A DNA stretch of 57,380 nt from the NCBI GenBank assembly GCA_009993045.1, contig JAACUG010000092.1, positions 1-57,380 of the forward strand, given 5' to 3'. Below the pieces are notes generated by a model. The model was not told the origin of the DNA and did not search any database. It was given only the letters and a program-made list of their open reading frames with translations. Source of the DNA: Cyanobacteria bacterium CG_2015-22_32_23. GTDB taxonomy: Bacteria; Cyanobacteriota; Cyanobacteriia; Cyanobacteriales; Cyanobacteriaceae. Both the position numbers and the translations under genes were made by a program. Positions within the stretch are counted from its first letter, which is position 1; every line of letters starts with the position of its first letter. Positions 1 through 9,925 of this stretch are shown piece after piece.

Positions 1-1
1 A

Positions 2-82
2 CCAAAAGGCGGACGTAAGTCGGTTTTGGGGCATGAGCCTGTGAAGTTAGAAGCTAACACTGTAATCTTCGATTCAGTGTGA
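2..82 (+). CDS. C-terminal end of an unidentified protein (partial)
   Basis: An open frame enters from the left edge and stops at a TGA at 80-82. It gives 26 residues that begin PKGGRKSVLGHEP and end in NTVIFDSV. The frame is free of stops from the edge, and a normal-sized gap of about 105 bases follows before the next gene. I do not recognise the protein from this tail, and the start lies outside the window. It could be chance, but the absence of stops and the ordinary composition make a real gene end more likely. Confidence 0.5.
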   Translation, partial: PKGGRKSVLGHEPVKLEANTVIFDSV

Positions 83-187
83 GTAGTTCACTCTCATTTT
101 CATCCATTAATCACTTTTAAAAGTTAGCTTATTTAGATAGTCAATTAAATAAAATAATTAATACATTAGTATTTAATCTCTGGAAAT

Positions 188-796
188 ATGACACAAAAAG
201 ACTGGTTAGTAGATAATAACGGACAGTGTTTTGCTTATGACGTTGTTATGTCAGCAAAAGAGTTTTCTACTAAACCTTATCGACTTTACCGATTTTTAAC
301 AGACTTAGAAGATACTTTGGATTCTATAAATGATGATCTTTTAAGATTACAAGCTATTATTCCATTAGTGCGCCGATTATTAAAAGACTGTTTTTGGCTT
401 CAACTTTCTATGATTGAGCCTCATCCTGAAACTGGTTGGGAAGTTCTAATGTTATATGATGAGCCATCATTTCCCTTGACAATACAATTAGTTGCTTGGG
501 CCCCTGGTACAGTTTCCCCCATTCATAATCATGGTTGTTGGGGATTAGTGGCTTTATTAAGTGGATTAGAAAAAAACACTTTTTGGCAACGCACTCCTGA
601 CTTATCTACTAAAATTGAAACGGTGGGAGAACAACTATTAACTTCGGGAGATATTCTTTGTTTAATGCCCGATACTATCCATCAAATCAAGGCTCTGGGT
701 CATCAACCAACCATCAGCTTTAATTTATATGGTGAAACTAATTTTGACGCACGATTTGAGTTTGATCCTATTAAACACATCGCCAAGAATTTTTGA
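188..796 (+). CDS. Cupin-fold, cysteine dioxygenase-like metalloenzyme
   Basis: The 202-residue protein has the cupin motif HNHG near residues 113-116, followed by a conserved Gly/Glu stretch and a late His (DTIHQI, about residue 163). This is the iron-ligand layout of the cysteine dioxygenase type I-like cupins (predicted metal enzymes of the double-stranded beta-helix superfamily). Known members oxidise the thiol of cysteine or a related thiol; the substrate here cannot be read from the sequence. There is no signal peptide, so it is probably cytoplasmic. A short GGA sits just before the ATG. The two-component pair downstream follows after about 50 bases on the same strand and might be co-transcribed, but no functional link is known. 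Confidence 0.75.
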   Translation: MTQKDWLVDNNGQCFAYDVVMSAKEFSTKPYRLYRFLTDLEDTLDSINDDLLRLQAIIPLVRRLLKDCFWLQLSMIEPHPETGWEVLMLYDEPSFPLTIQLVAWAPGTVSPIHNHGCWGLVALLSGLEKNTFWQRTPDLSTKIETVGEQLLTSGDILCLMPDTIHQIKALGHQPTISFNLYGETNFDARFEFDPIKHIAKNF

Positions 797-847
797 TGAT
801 CAATTACTTAAATCGTTACAAAAAATTTATTAATGAGGAGAAATAGA

Positions 848-2278
848 ATGAATTTACTTCACCGTTTTTCTCAATTCCACAAAGTTTCTTTTTCTTCTCT
901 TCAATTTCGCTTGACTTTAGAGTTAGTCTCTTTATCGATTTTAGGATTAAGTAGCGTTGCTTTTTGGGCAGGGTGGCAGATGGAAAAAAATTTAGTTGCC
1001 GCGCACAAACAAACCTTAGAATATATTGCTAGGAGTTTTCCTGAACAATTACAGTTTTATACTCAAGAAAATTCCCTAGAAACTGGATTAGAAAAAATTA
1101 TTGATAAAGTTGCAACCCCCGAGTTAATCGTCTGGGTTAAAAATTCTCAAGGGGAACTTTTAGCACAATCTTCTACAAATCATTTTCTACCTGAATTTCA
1201 AGCCGTAGAATCTTTTTTTCAAGTGCCAGAAAAACCTCAAGTGATCAAATTCAATAATCGTGATATTGTTTTATGTGGAACTCCTTTAATGATCAATCAA
1301 AATTTTATTGGAAAGCTATACTTATCACAAGATATTACATCTGACCAACAAAAATTAAATTTAAGTATTTGGCGATTATCGTTGATTAGTATTGGTACGA
1401 TTACGATTCTAATTATGGTTATTTGTTATCGTATTGGGGAAAGTTTGCGCCCTCTTAAGCAAATGAGTGAAGTTGCTAGGGTTATATCGGCCGATGATTT
1501 AAGCGGGTCAAAATTAGGACTTAATCAAGCGCCACAAGAGATTTTAGGATTAGCTCAAGCCTTTAACGAAATGTTATTGAGACTTTCAGGCTCTTGGGAA
1601 CAACAACGACAATTTGTCGGTAATGTTTCTCATGAACTACGCACCCCCCTGACTATTATTGCAGGTTATTTGCAAAGCGTCTTGAGAAGAAGTGATAATT
1701 TAAGTACTCATCAAATACAGGCATTGGAAACTGCAACTAATGAAACAGAAAAAACCATTCGTATGTTGCAAGATTTACTCGACTTAGCCAGAGCAGATAG
1801 TGGACATTTACATTTTCGATGTCATCCTATTATGTTAAATACTCTAATCATAGAAGTTGCTCAAATGAGTCAAAAAGTAACTCAACGAAAAATAAATTTG
1901 ACTTTAACGGATGAAGATGTTATTACCTGTGCAGATCAAGATCGTTTACAACAGGTTTTAATTAATTTAGTGGATAATGCCCTTAAATATTCTTCCCCAC
2001 CCCACCCCATAGATATTATTTTAGCCAAAACAACGGATTCAGCTCTTATTCATGTACAAGATTATGGCGTGGGAATTACTTTGACTCACCAAAAGCGTAT
2101 TTTTGAACGATTTTACCGAGTAGATGAATCCAGAAATCGCTCTCAAAATGGTACTGGCTTAGGACTTGCCATCGCCAAAAGTCTAACAGAGGCAATGGAA
2201 GGAAGTATTACAGTTCGCTCTTCTCCCGAAGAAGGTAGTATTTTTACCGTTACTTTACCAATATGGAGGACATCATGA
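848..2278 (+). CDS. Membrane sensor histidine kinase (kinase-first pair)
   Basis: A classical membrane-bound sensor kinase. It has one transmembrane helix near residues 21-44, a periplasmic sensor region of about 130 residues, a second helix near 175-195, a HAMP linker, then the phosphoacceptor box (NVSHELRTPLT), N box (NLVDNALKYS), G1 (DYGVGI), F box (FERFYR) and G2 (GTGLGLAIAK), all intact. An upstream ATG at 833 is in frame, but the ATG at 848 has GAGGAG seven bases before it, so I place the start there. The stop codon overlaps the ATG of the response regulator by four bases (ATGA), which indicates translational coupling. The stimulus is not known. Confidence 0.88.
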   Translation: MNLLHRFSQFHKVSFSSLQFRLTLELVSLSILGLSSVAFWAGWQMEKNLVAAHKQTLEYIARSFPEQLQFYTQENSLETGLEKIIDKVATPELIVWVKNSQGELLAQSSTNHFLPEFQAVESFFQVPEKPQVIKFNNRDIVLCGTPLMINQNFIGKLYLSQDITSDQQKLNLSIWRLSLISIGTITILIMVICYRIGESLRPLKQMSEVARVISADDLSGSKLGLNQAPQEILGLAQAFNEMLLRLSGSWEQQRQFVGNVSHELRTPLTIIAGYLQSVLRRSDNLSTHQIQALETATNETEKTIRMLQDLLDLARADSGHLHFRCHPIMLNTLIIEVAQMSQKVTQRKINLTLTDEDVITCADQDRLQQVLINLVDNALKYSSPPHPIDIILAKTTDSALIHVQDYGVGITLTHQKRIFERFYRVDESRNRSQNGTGLGLAIAKSLTEAMEGSITVRSSPEEGSIFTVTLPIWRTS

Positions 2279-2955
2279 TAAATCATATTCTCATCGTAGA
2301 AGATGATCCTAAAATTGCTGAATTAATATCTTTAGAATTGACTTTAGAAGGTTATAAAGTTACAGTCTCATGGGATGGTATGGAAGCCCTAGCAGTAGCG
2401 AGAGAATCTTCACCAGATTTGATTATCTTAGACTGGATGTTACCAAGAATTTCTGGATTAGATGTGTGTTTACGACTGAGAAAAACAGGTATGAAAACAC
2501 CAATTATCATGTTAACCGCCAAAGACGAAATACCAGATCGAATCACGGGTTTAAATGCAGGAGCGGATGATTATGTTATAAAACCTTTCAATATGAAAGA
2601 ACTTTTAGCAAGAGTTAAAGCCCGTTTACGCCGTGTCAATGCAGAATATTCAGAGGTATTAACCTTTGAAGATTTAACCTTGAATCTTTTAACCAGAGAA
2701 GTTTATCGAGGAAAACAACTAATTGAATTAACCACTAAAGAATTTGATCTTTTAGAGTATTTCTTACATCATCCCCGTCAAGTTTTAAGCCGAAACCAAA
2801 TTATTGAAAATGTCTGGAGTTATGATTTTATCGGTGAGTCAAACATTATCGAGGTTTATATTCGTGCTTTACGTTTAAAGTTAGAAGTTAATCAATGTTC
2901 CCGTTTAATATATACTATTCGAGGCATCGGCTATGTTTTAAAAAAACAAATTTAA
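2275..2955 (+). CDS. OmpR-family response regulator, partner of upstream kinase
   Basis: The receiver domain (residues 1-120) has the acidic pocket (VEDD), the phospho-Asp in LDWMLP and the conserved Lys in VIKPF. A C-terminal winged-helix DNA-binding domain of OmpR type follows (TTKEFDLLEYF to IRGIGYVLKK). The protein is about 226 residues, normal for the family. A start at 2263 is possible, but the ATG at 2275 follows GGAGG at a 5-base spacing and overlaps the kinase stop as ATGA, so it is preferred. The regulator very probably takes phosphate from the adjoining kinase; target genes are unknown. About 200 AT-rich bases without a recognisable feature follow. Confidence 0.88.
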   Translation: MINHILIVEDDPKIAELISLELTLEGYKVTVSWDGMEALAVARESSPDLIILDWMLPRISGLDVCLRLRKTGMKTPIIMLTAKDEIPDRITGLNAGADDYVIKPFNMKELLARVKARLRRVNAEYSEVLTFEDLTLNLLTREVYRGKQLIELTTKEFDLLEYFLHHPRQVLSRNQIIENVWSYDFIGESNIIEVYIRALRLKLEVNQCSRLIYTIRGIGYVLKKQI

Positions 2956-3156
2956 CATTATATTTAAGATTTTGAGAATATTTTTTACTGATAAATTGAA
3001 CTTTTTTTTGATTAATAATTAAATATTTATTATTAAATACAAGCAGAAATAATTAATTAAGAACCTTAAATTATCATCACAATTATTTAATATTAGACTT
3101 ATAAAAAGTATCTGTGGTAAAATAGGTAAAATAATCCTTTTAAATGTCTTCAGCGA

Positions 3157-5481
3157 ATGAACTCTAATCTCGATTTTCTCAATCATCTTAACCTGTGTCA
3201 ACGTCAATCCGTAGAACATTTTTGCGGACCTTTATTAGTAGTCGCAGGAGCAGGTTCGGGAAAAACTAGAGCTTTAACCTATCGTATTGCTAATTTAATT
3301 TTAACCCATAATGTCCCTCCTGAAAATATTTTAGCTGTTACTTTTACTAATAAAGCAGCCAAGGAGATGAAAGAAAGAATTGAATTAATTTTCGCCCAAA
3401 AAATAGCTACAGAAAAACACGGGCAAAGATGGGATTTATTATCTGAATTAGAGCAAAAAAAAATAAAATCTAACGTTTATCGCAACACAATTAAACCTCT
3501 TTGGGTTGGTACTTTTCACAGTTTATGTGCTAAAATTTTGCGCTTTGATATAAATAAATATCAGGATGAAAAAGGAAGAGTTTGGCAAAGAAATTTTACT
3601 ATTTTAGATGAGTCTGATGTTCAAAGTTTAGTTAAACAAATTGTTACTAAAAAACTCAATCTTGATGATAAAAAATTTGAACCTCGTAAAATGCGCTATA
3701 GCATTAGCAATATTAAAAATTTAGGCTTATCTCCACAACAATATGCCGAAGAAAATCCAGATTATAAAGGTAGGGTTATCGCAGAAATTTATGAAGAATA
3801 TCAAAGTCAATTAGCAGCAAATAATGCCTTAGATTTTGATGATTTATTACTGATTCCCGTGCGAATTTTTCAACAAAATGAATCAGTTTTAGGTTATTGG
3901 CATCAACAATTTAAACATATTTTAGTGGATGAATATCAGGACACAAATCAAATTCAATATGAATTAATTAGACTTTTATCTACTAATAATGAGACGAATA
4001 AAAAACAATGGAATTGGCAAAATAGATCGGTTTTTGTAGTGGGTGATGCAGATCAATCTATCTACTCTTTCCGCATGGCAGATTTTACAATTCTGTTGAA
4101 TTTTCAAGCGGATTTTGGAGATAATTTACCCGATGAAAATACTCAAACTATGGTAAAATTAGAAGAAAATTATCGCTCCAGAGAAAACATTTTACAAGTA
4201 GCAAATCATCTCATTGAAAAGAATACTCAACGCATTGATAAAGTCTTAAAAGCAACTCGTGGACAAGGTGAAACTATCTATACTTATCGGGCAGATAATG
4301 AAAGGGAAGAAGCTAGTTTTGTTTGTCGAAAAATTATGCAATTAGTGCAAGAAAATCCTGAATTAAACTGGGGTGATTTCGCCGTTTTATATCGCATTAA
4401 CTCTCAATCTCGTGCCTTTGAAGATGAGTTAATTAATAAAAATATTCCCTATAATATTGTAGGAGGTTTAAAGTTTTATGAGCGTAAAGAAATTAAAGAC
4501 GCTTTAGCCTATTTGCGCTTAATAATTAACCCTGCTGATACTGTTAGTTTATTGCGAATTATTAATACTCCTAGACGAGGAATTGGTAAGACAACTATTG
4601 ATAATTTATTGAATGCTTCTCAACAATTAAATATACCTTTATGGGAAATTATTAATGATGAAACTTCTGTTAATACTATTGCGGGAAAAGCGGCAAAAAA
4701 AGTTAATCAATTTGCACAAATGATTGCTGATTGTCAAGATAAAATAATCGAAAAACCAGCTTCAGAAATTCTCAATCAAATTCTCAATTCTTCTGGTTAT
4801 TTAGATGATTTAAAAGAACAAGGTACAGATGAAGCAGAAAATAGGACAGAAAACCTCAATGAGTTAGTTAATGCTATGCTTCAATTTCAAGAAGATAACG
4901 AAGATTCTAGTTTAGAAGGTTTCTTGAGTAGCGCTGCTTTAGCCTCTGATTTAGATAATCTTCAAGAAGGAGAAAAAGCCGTTTCTTTGATGACTTTACA
5001 TTCGGCTAAAGGTTTAGAGTTTCCCATTGTTTTCTTGGTTGGTTTTGAGCAAGGTTTGTTGCCACATAATCGTAGTTTACGAGATCCTATGGATTTAGAA
5101 GAAGAAAGACGGCTGTGTTATGTGGGTATAACAAGGGCAAAAGAGCAATTATTTATCACCTATGCCAGAGAAAGATATTCTTGGGGAAATGTTGATTATT
5201 CCCCCCCCTCTCAGTTTTTGGAGGAATTACCTCAAGATTTAATTACCAGTAATTTGCGCTCTCGTCAATCTATTTCTAAAAAAGCCAAGGAAGAATCTGA
5301 ATCTTTATCTCCCTCTCAATCCCATGATTGGCAACAAGGCGATCGCCTGTATCATCCTCTTTTTGGCACGGGAATTGTAACTAATTTACTCGGATTAGGA
5401 AAGAAAAATACTATAGTTGTACAATTTGAAGTAGGGAAAAAAATTATTAATCCTAACCATACAAAACTAGAAAAAATTTAG
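3157..5481 (+). CDS. pcrA: ATP-dependent DNA helicase PcrA/UvrD
   Basis: A superfamily 1A 3'-5' DNA helicase of 774 residues used in repair and replication restart. The Walker A motif is GAGSGKT near residues 32-38, and motif II with the catalytic Glu is in LVDEYQDTNQ. Motif III (VGDADQSIYSFR) and the late motifs (TLHSAKGLEF, YVGITRAKE) are all present. The last 50 or so residues form the small Tudor-like tail seen in PcrA (HPLFGTGIV to KLEKI), which in Bacillus-type PcrA contacts RNA polymerase. Length and motif order are complete, and it appears monocistronic, with about 190-200 bases on either side. Confidence 0.93.
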   Translation: MNSNLDFLNHLNLCQRQSVEHFCGPLLVVAGAGSGKTRALTYRIANLILTHNVPPENILAVTFTNKAAKEMKERIELIFAQKIATEKHGQRWDLLSELEQKKIKSNVYRNTIKPLWVGTFHSLCAKILRFDINKYQDEKGRVWQRNFTILDESDVQSLVKQIVTKKLNLDDKKFEPRKMRYSISNIKNLGLSPQQYAEENPDYKGRVIAEIYEEYQSQLAANNALDFDDLLLIPVRIFQQNESVLGYWHQQFKHILVDEYQDTNQIQYELIRLLSTNNETNKKQWNWQNRSVFVVGDADQSIYSFRMADFTILLNFQADFGDNLPDENTQTMVKLEENYRSRENILQVANHLIEKNTQRIDKVLKATRGQGETIYTYRADNEREEASFVCRKIMQLVQENPELNWGDFAVLYRINSQSRAFEDELINKNIPYNIVGGLKFYERKEIKDALAYLRLIINPADTVSLLRIINTPRRGIGKTTIDNLLNASQQLNIPLWEIINDETSVNTIAGKAAKKVNQFAQMIADCQDKIIEKPASEILNQILNSSGYLDDLKEQGTDEAENRTENLNELVNAMLQFQEDNEDSSLEGFLSSAALASDLDNLQEGEKAVSLMTLHSAKGLEFPIVFLVGFEQGLLPHNRSLRDPMDLEEERRLCYVGITRAKEQLFITYARERYSWGNVDYSPPSQFLEELPQDLITSNLRSRQSISKKAKEESESLSPSQSHDWQQGDRLYHPLFGTGIVTNLLGLGKKNTIVVQFEVGKKIINPNHTKLEKI

Positions 5482-5669
5482 TTTACTAATTAATAGTTAA
5501 AAATGATGTAAAATCATCATAAATATGTCACTTTTGAGAAATTAGTATTTTTATCGAAGAAATAAAAAGAGAGTTTTATGCACTTTTACGAATTAATAAA
5601 ATTCCTTGAATATTTACAAAAAAATGCTATATAAAATTATATTGATGATAAGTATTAAGTTTTTAAAAA

Positions 5670-6347
5670 ATGAAAATATTAATAGTAGAAGATAATCAAG
5701 AAATTGCCTCAGCAACAGCAGAAATTTTAAAAAATAATCACTATTTAGTGGAAACAGCTTTTGATGGCAAAATAGGTTGGGAATTAGCTCAAACTATGAC
5801 TTATGATTTAATTATTTTAGATTTAATGTTGCCTAAAATAGACGGTATTACTATCTGTCAAAAGTTAAGAAAAATTCATTGTCAATCTTTAATTTTAATG
5901 TTAACAGCTAAAGACACCAATTTAGATCAAGTCATCGGTTTAGATGCAGGAGCTGATGATTACATTGTGAAACCTTTTGACTTAAAATTGTTATTAGCAA
6001 GAATTAGAGCATTATTAAGAAGAAATCAAGCTAATTTACCCCCCATTTTAACATGGGAAAACCTTAGTTTAGATCCTAGTAAATGTGAAGTAAAATATCA
6101 AGATAAATTGCTACATTTAACTCCTAAAGAATATCATTTATTAGAGCTTTTTTTATGTAATGGCGATCGCATTTTAACCAAATCGATGATAGTTGAAAGA
6201 TTGTGGTCATTAGAAGAAATACCATTAGAAGAAACGGTAAAAGTACACATAAAAGCCTTAAGAAATAAGTTAAAATCAGTAGGAGGAAACCCTAATTTAA
6301 TAGAGAATATATATGGCTTGGGTTATAGACTTAATCCCAATTTCTAA
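5670..6347 (+). CDS. OmpR-family response regulator (RppA-like)
   Basis: A 225-residue regulator. The receiver domain has VEDN, phospho-Asp in LDLMLP and the Lys in VKPFD, and is followed by an OmpR winged helix (LTPKEYHLLELF to NIYGLGYRL). Gene order (regulator first, then kinase, with overlap) and sequence style match the cyanobacterial RppA/NrsR/ManR class, whose members respond to redox state or metals. Which of these it is cannot be decided here, so no symbol is given. The ATG follows a weak, AT-rich leader without a clear ribosome site. It overlaps the following kinase gene by 35 bases in a different frame, so the two are coupled. Confidence 0.87.
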   Translation: MKILIVEDNQEIASATAEILKNNHYLVETAFDGKIGWELAQTMTYDLIILDLMLPKIDGITICQKLRKIHCQSLILMLTAKDTNLDQVIGLDAGADDYIVKPFDLKLLLARIRALLRRNQANLPPILTWENLSLDPSKCEVKYQDKLLHLTPKEYHLLELFLCNGDRILTKSMIVERLWSLEEIPLEETVKVHIKALRNKLKSVGGNPNLIENIYGLGYRLNPNF

Positions 6348-7683
6348 AGGGAAATTTCAAGATTTAAAAGCGAAACTAATCTTCTCTTATTTATCGGTAA
6401 TGATCACAATTTTTTCCTTATCAGGATTAGTGGTTTACCAAATTATAGCACATCATTTATATAAACAATTTGAAGAACATATGACTCGATGGGCTGAAAA
6501 TGCTAGTAAAATATTAGACTTAGTTAAACATGAGCATAAAGAATATTATCAAGAAACAGTTTCATCTTTAACATTAACGGATTTAATTAATAAAGCAGAA
6601 TCAAAGAATCAAGTAACTTCTAAAAATTTATTTGCAGAAAAAAATCAATCAATACAGTGGTTTAATGAAAAACATCAACTATTAATTCAAGAAGGAAATC
6701 TATCTAATAATTGGCTAACATTTCCTACTAATAAACAAACTCAAAATTACGATAAAGAAAAGCATCTTTTCTCCTTGATATTACCTGTTTATAGTAATAA
6801 TAAACCTAACACATTAATCGGATATATTAAAGTAACAGAATCAACTTTAACCTTAGAAAAAAATTTAAAGTTATTGCAATGGAGTTTAATTTTTACAGGT
6901 ATTTTTACTTTAGCATTAAGTACCATTGGAGGAATTTTTCTTACCCAAAAATCTTTAAAACCCATCAAAGCTAGTTTTGAAGAATTAAAACAATTTACCG
7001 CCGACGCATCTCACGAATTACGCACCCCTTTAACCGTAATTTCAACATCGACAGATGTAATCTTATCTCATCCAGAAAAAATTGACGCTTTAGACTTAAA
7101 TAAAATTAAAGCCATTACCAGCGCAACTCAACAAATGACAATTTTAGTGAGTGACTTATTATTACTAGCAAGAATGGATAATCATGAGAAAAAACAAGAA
7201 AAAGAATTAATTAATATCCCTATTGATGAAATGTGGGAAGATTTGCTAGATTTTGCTCAAATAAAAGCTGAAGAGAAAAAAATTACCTTAGAATCTCATT
7301 TAATCAATCATGTTTTTGTCAAGGGAAATATCAGTCATTTACAACGGTTATTTAGCAATATTCTCAATAATGCCATTCAATATACTGATGAAGGAGGAAA
7401 AGTTATCGTTACCATGGAGAAAAATTACCCCAACGTTTTGATAAAAATCAAAGACACTGGTATTGGTATTAAAGAAACAGAATTAAAACACATTTTTCAA
7501 CGTTTTTGGAGAGGAGAAGAAGGAAGAAATCATCGGCAAGAAGGTAGCGGATTAGGGTTAGCGATTGCCGAGAAAATTACCCTTAATTATGGTGGTAAAA
7601 TCACCGTTTCTAGTGAATTAGGAAAAGGAAGTCTTTTTTGTATTTATTTGCCTCTTAGTTTTTGTGATGAGGCGAAAAATTAG
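6313..7683 (+). CDS. Membrane sensor histidine kinase (RppB-like partner)
   Basis: A 456-residue sensor kinase with transmembrane helices near residues 22-45 and 190-215, and a periplasmic sensor region of about 145 residues between them. The cytoplasmic part has the H box (DASHELRTPLT), N box (NILNNAIQYTD), G1 (DTGIGI), F (FQRFWRG) and G2 (GSGLGLAIAE), all intact. No convincing HAMP domain separates TM2 from the H box, as in the ManS/RppB/NrsS class. The start at 6313 lies inside the regulator gene; the next in-frame Met (6400) would cut into the first helix, so the overlap start is kept. It is probably the cognate kinase of the preceding regulator. Confidence 0.85.
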   Translation: MAWVIDLIPISKGKFQDLKAKLIFSYLSVMITIFSLSGLVVYQIIAHHLYKQFEEHMTRWAENASKILDLVKHEHKEYYQETVSSLTLTDLINKAESKNQVTSKNLFAEKNQSIQWFNEKHQLLIQEGNLSNNWLTFPTNKQTQNYDKEKHLFSLILPVYSNNKPNTLIGYIKVTESTLTLEKNLKLLQWSLIFTGIFTLALSTIGGIFLTQKSLKPIKASFEELKQFTADASHELRTPLTVISTSTDVILSHPEKIDALDLNKIKAITSATQQMTILVSDLLLLARMDNHEKKQEKELINIPIDEMWEDLLDFAQIKAEEKKITLESHLINHVFVKGNISHLQRLFSNILNNAIQYTDEGGKVIVTMEKNYPNVLIKIKDTGIGIKETELKHIFQRFWRGEEGRNHRQEGSGLGLAIAEKITLNYGGKITVSSELGKGSLFCIYLPLSFCDEAKN

Positions 7684-7720
7684 AAAATAAAGGAAAATAA
7701 TTCATTAGACTTTATCTATA

Positions 7721-7755
7721 CAAAAGACAAAAGACAAAAGACAAAAGACAAAAAG
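7721..7755. repeat. Heptamer tandem repeat (CAAAAGA)n
   Basis: Four perfect head-to-tail copies of CAAAAGA (7721-7748) and a decayed fifth lie in the 317-base gap between a kinase gene and the PepSY-like gene. The array lies directly before copy A of the dispersed element at 7765. It is one of several 7-bp-period arrays in the window. Confidence 0.9.
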
Positions 7756-7764
7756 TAACAAAAA

Positions 7765-7824
7765 TTATTAGTTATTCTTCTTAATTTAAAATGTACAATC
7801 TTTAAATGCTTTACTACTTAGTCA
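7765..7824. repeat. Dispersed intergenic element, copy A
   Basis: This stretch matches, with several differences, two other intergenic stretches at 11512-11570 and 57005-57065. The shared core contains TTAGTTATT, an AT-rich middle and TAAATGCTTTA. Copy A is the most diverged (for example AATCTTTAAATG instead of AATCCCTAAATG). It encodes no protein. Confidence 0.75.
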
Positions 7825-7843
7825 ATTACAGTTAATGTCTATT

Positions 7844-7892
7844 ATTGATTATTGATTATTGATTATTGATTATTCACTATTCACTATTCATT
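7844..7892. repeat. Heptamer tandem repeat (ATTGATT)4(ATTCACT)2
   Basis: Seven units in perfect 7-base register: four ATTGATT, two ATTCACT and one ATTCATT. The array is intergenic. The rest of the 7684-8000 gap is AT-rich and shows only the ribosome site GGAG before the next ATG. Confidence 0.9.
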
Positions 7893-8000
7893 GTTTATTA
7901 TCTATATTGTGCTGATCAATTTCTTATCTTCCCTAAATCTTAACTTTTATTCTTTACAATTCGTAATTAAGTAACAAGAAGATTAACTGGAGATAGATTT

Positions 8001-8297
8001 ATGGATACCAAAACCTTAAGAAAATTACATCGCAAATTTGCGCCGATAGTATTTTTACCCGTGTTTCTTACCGCATTCACAGGAGTATTTTATCGAGTGG
8101 CGAGAAGTTGGTTTGGCGCTTCTGAGGAATTAGGAGACTTTATCATGTTTATTCATCAAGGAGAATTTTTAGGAAAAGACTTAAGAGTTTTTTATGTGCT
8201 TCTTAATGGTTTAGGATTAATTGCTATGGTAGCTACTGGAATTATCATGACAGGAATTTTTCGTAGCAAAAAAGTCAAAAAAGTAGATGAAAATTAA
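8001..8297 (+). CDS. Small PepSY-like membrane protein
   Basis: A 98-residue protein with a basic N-terminus (LRKLHRKFAPI) running straight into a hydrophobic helix at about 14-32, and a second helix near 67-87. The pattern of a His at the cytoplasmic face followed by PIVFLPVFLTAFTG resembles the first helix of PepSY-associated membrane proteins, of which this would be a minimal form. A single His in the loop (MFIHQGEF) might be a ligand. GGAG lies upstream of the ATG at a good distance. Function is unknown; an accessory role in membrane redox or iron processes is only a guess from the family. Confidence 0.65.
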   Translation: MDTKTLRKLHRKFAPIVFLPVFLTAFTGVFYRVARSWFGASEELGDFIMFIHQGEFLGKDLRVFYVLLNGLGLIAMVATGIIMTGIFRSKKVKKVDEN

Positions 8298-8517
8298 AGA
8301 TTATTTATCTTCTGTTAGCTTTATCTTTAAATATTTTATGTAAGTCAGTCAGTATTCGAGAAATTTAACTTACATTTTTGATTAAACTCCCTTTGTGTTG
8401 TCGGTTAGATGCAAATCAATTTATCAAAGTATTATTTAATTCTTTTTTCTCGAAAACTAGAGATGAGACTTATACACCACATGGAGTTAAAATAAACTAA
8501 ACAATAAATTATTGACG

Positions 8518-9627
8518 ATGAAAGTTAAAGCCGCCGTTGCCTTAGAAGCAGGAAAACCTCTCACTATCGAAGTCGTTGACTTACAACCTCCTCAAGCAGG
8601 AGAAGTGTTAGTAGAAATAAAAGCTACAGGAGTTTGTCATACTGATGCTTATACTTTATCAGGAAAAGATCCAGAAGGTTTATTTCCTAGTATTTTAGGT
8701 CATGAAGGTGCAGGAATTGTGGTAGAAGTAGGTAAAGACGTTAAAAGTCTTAAAGTTGGCGATCATGTGATACCTTTATATATACCAGAATGCCGACAAT
8801 GCGAATATTGTCTTAGTTTTAAAACAAACCTTTGTCAAGCCATTCGAGTTACTCAAGGTAAAGGTTTAATGCCAGATGGTAGTAGTCGTTTTTCCCTCCA
8901 TGGTAAACCTTTATACCATTATATGGGTACTTCTACCTTTGCTAATTATACCGTTGTGCCAGAAATTGCCTTAGCCAAAATTCGCCAAGATGTACCTTTT
9001 GAAAAAGTTTGTTATATTGGTTGTGGTGTTACCACTGGTATTGGTGCGGTAATTAATACTGCAAAAGTAGAAGTTGGCGCCAATGTAGTAGTTTTCGGCT
9101 TAGGTGGTATTGGTTTAAATGTCATTCAAGGCTGTCGAATGGTAGGCGCAAATATGATTATCGGTGTCGATATTAATCCTAGCAAAAAAGCCATCGCTGA
9201 AAAATTTGGGATGACACATTTTGTTAACCCTCAAGAAATAGAAGGAGATTTAGTTGCTTATCTCGTTGACTTAACCAAAGGAGGCGCAGATTATAGTTTT
9301 GAATGTATCGGTAACACCAAAGTTATGCGTCAAGCCTTAGAATGTTGTCATAAAGGTTGGGGAGTTTCTACTATTATAGGCGTTGCTGGAGGTGGAGAAG
9401 AAATAACTACAAAACCTTTTCAGTTAGTTACAGGTAGAATTTGGAAAGGAAGCGCCTTTGGGGGTGCAAAAGGAAGAACTGATGTACCAAAAATTGTTGA
9501 TTGGTATAAAGAAGGGAAAATTAATATTGATGATTTAATTACCCATATTATGCCTTTAGAAGATATTAACACCGCTTTTGATTTGATGCACAAAGGAGAA
9601 TCTATCCGCAGTGTCATAACATTTTAA
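8518..9627 (+). CDS. frmA: S-(hydroxymethyl)glutathione dehydrogenase (class III alcohol dehydrogenase)
   Basis: A zinc- and NAD-dependent enzyme that oxidises the glutathione adduct of formaldehyde; class III enzymes also reduce S-nitrosoglutathione. Catalytic zinc ligands are seen in GVCHTDAY and GHEGAG, with the third in GCGVTTG. The four structural zinc cysteines are in PECRQCEYC and NLC. The NAD fold motif is GLGGIG, and [11 protein letters not shown] is typical of class III. The frame extends to a TTG at 8512, but the ATG at 8518 gives 369 residues, the family's usual length, so I start there. It appears to stand alone. Confidence 0.93.
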   Translation: MKVKAAVALEAGKPLTIEVVDLQPPQAGEVLVEIKATGVCHTDAYTLSGKDPEGLFPSILGHEGAGIVVEVGKDVKSLKVGDHVIPLYIPECRQCEYCLSFKTNLCQAIRVTQGKGLMPDGSSRFSLHGKPLYHYMGTSTFANYTVVPEIALAKIRQDVPFEKVCYIGCGVTTGIGAVINTAKVEVGANVVVFGLGGIGLNVIQGCRMVGANMIIGVDINPSKKAIAEKFGMTHFVNPQEIEGDLVAYLVDLTKGGADYSFECIGNTKVMRQALECCHKGWGVSTIIGVAGGGEEITTKPFQLVTGRIWKGSAFGGAKGRTDVPKIVDWYKEGKINIDDLITHIMPLEDINTAFDLMHKGESIRSVITF

Positions 9628-9925
9628 GTAAAAAAAATAATTATTAATTTTTCATAACAATTAGAAAACGATTATTATTTCATTATTGATTATTAATTGT
9701 TAACATTGATACTGTTAAAAGAAATAAAGAGTTTTATTAATGAATTTGAGATTATCTAGTTTAGATTAATAGTTTTTAAAATTCATCTCAAGATGTAAAA
9801 TTTTATGCTTAATAATTATTTAAACTTGATATATCATTTATCTAGTAATCAAAGTTAACCGATGGTAAAGCTAGAAAAATTCTTAAAATGTTGATATTTT
9901 CAGGGGATTAATAGGAGTAAAACTG

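Noticed and set aside
7721-7892. Possible CRISPR array
   Set aside because: Units are seven bases without spacers; no cas genes are present. The same applies to the arrays at 18021, 27576 and 54770.
8512-8517. TTG start for the formaldehyde dehydrogenase
   Set aside because: The ATG six bases later gives the normal family length and N-terminus.
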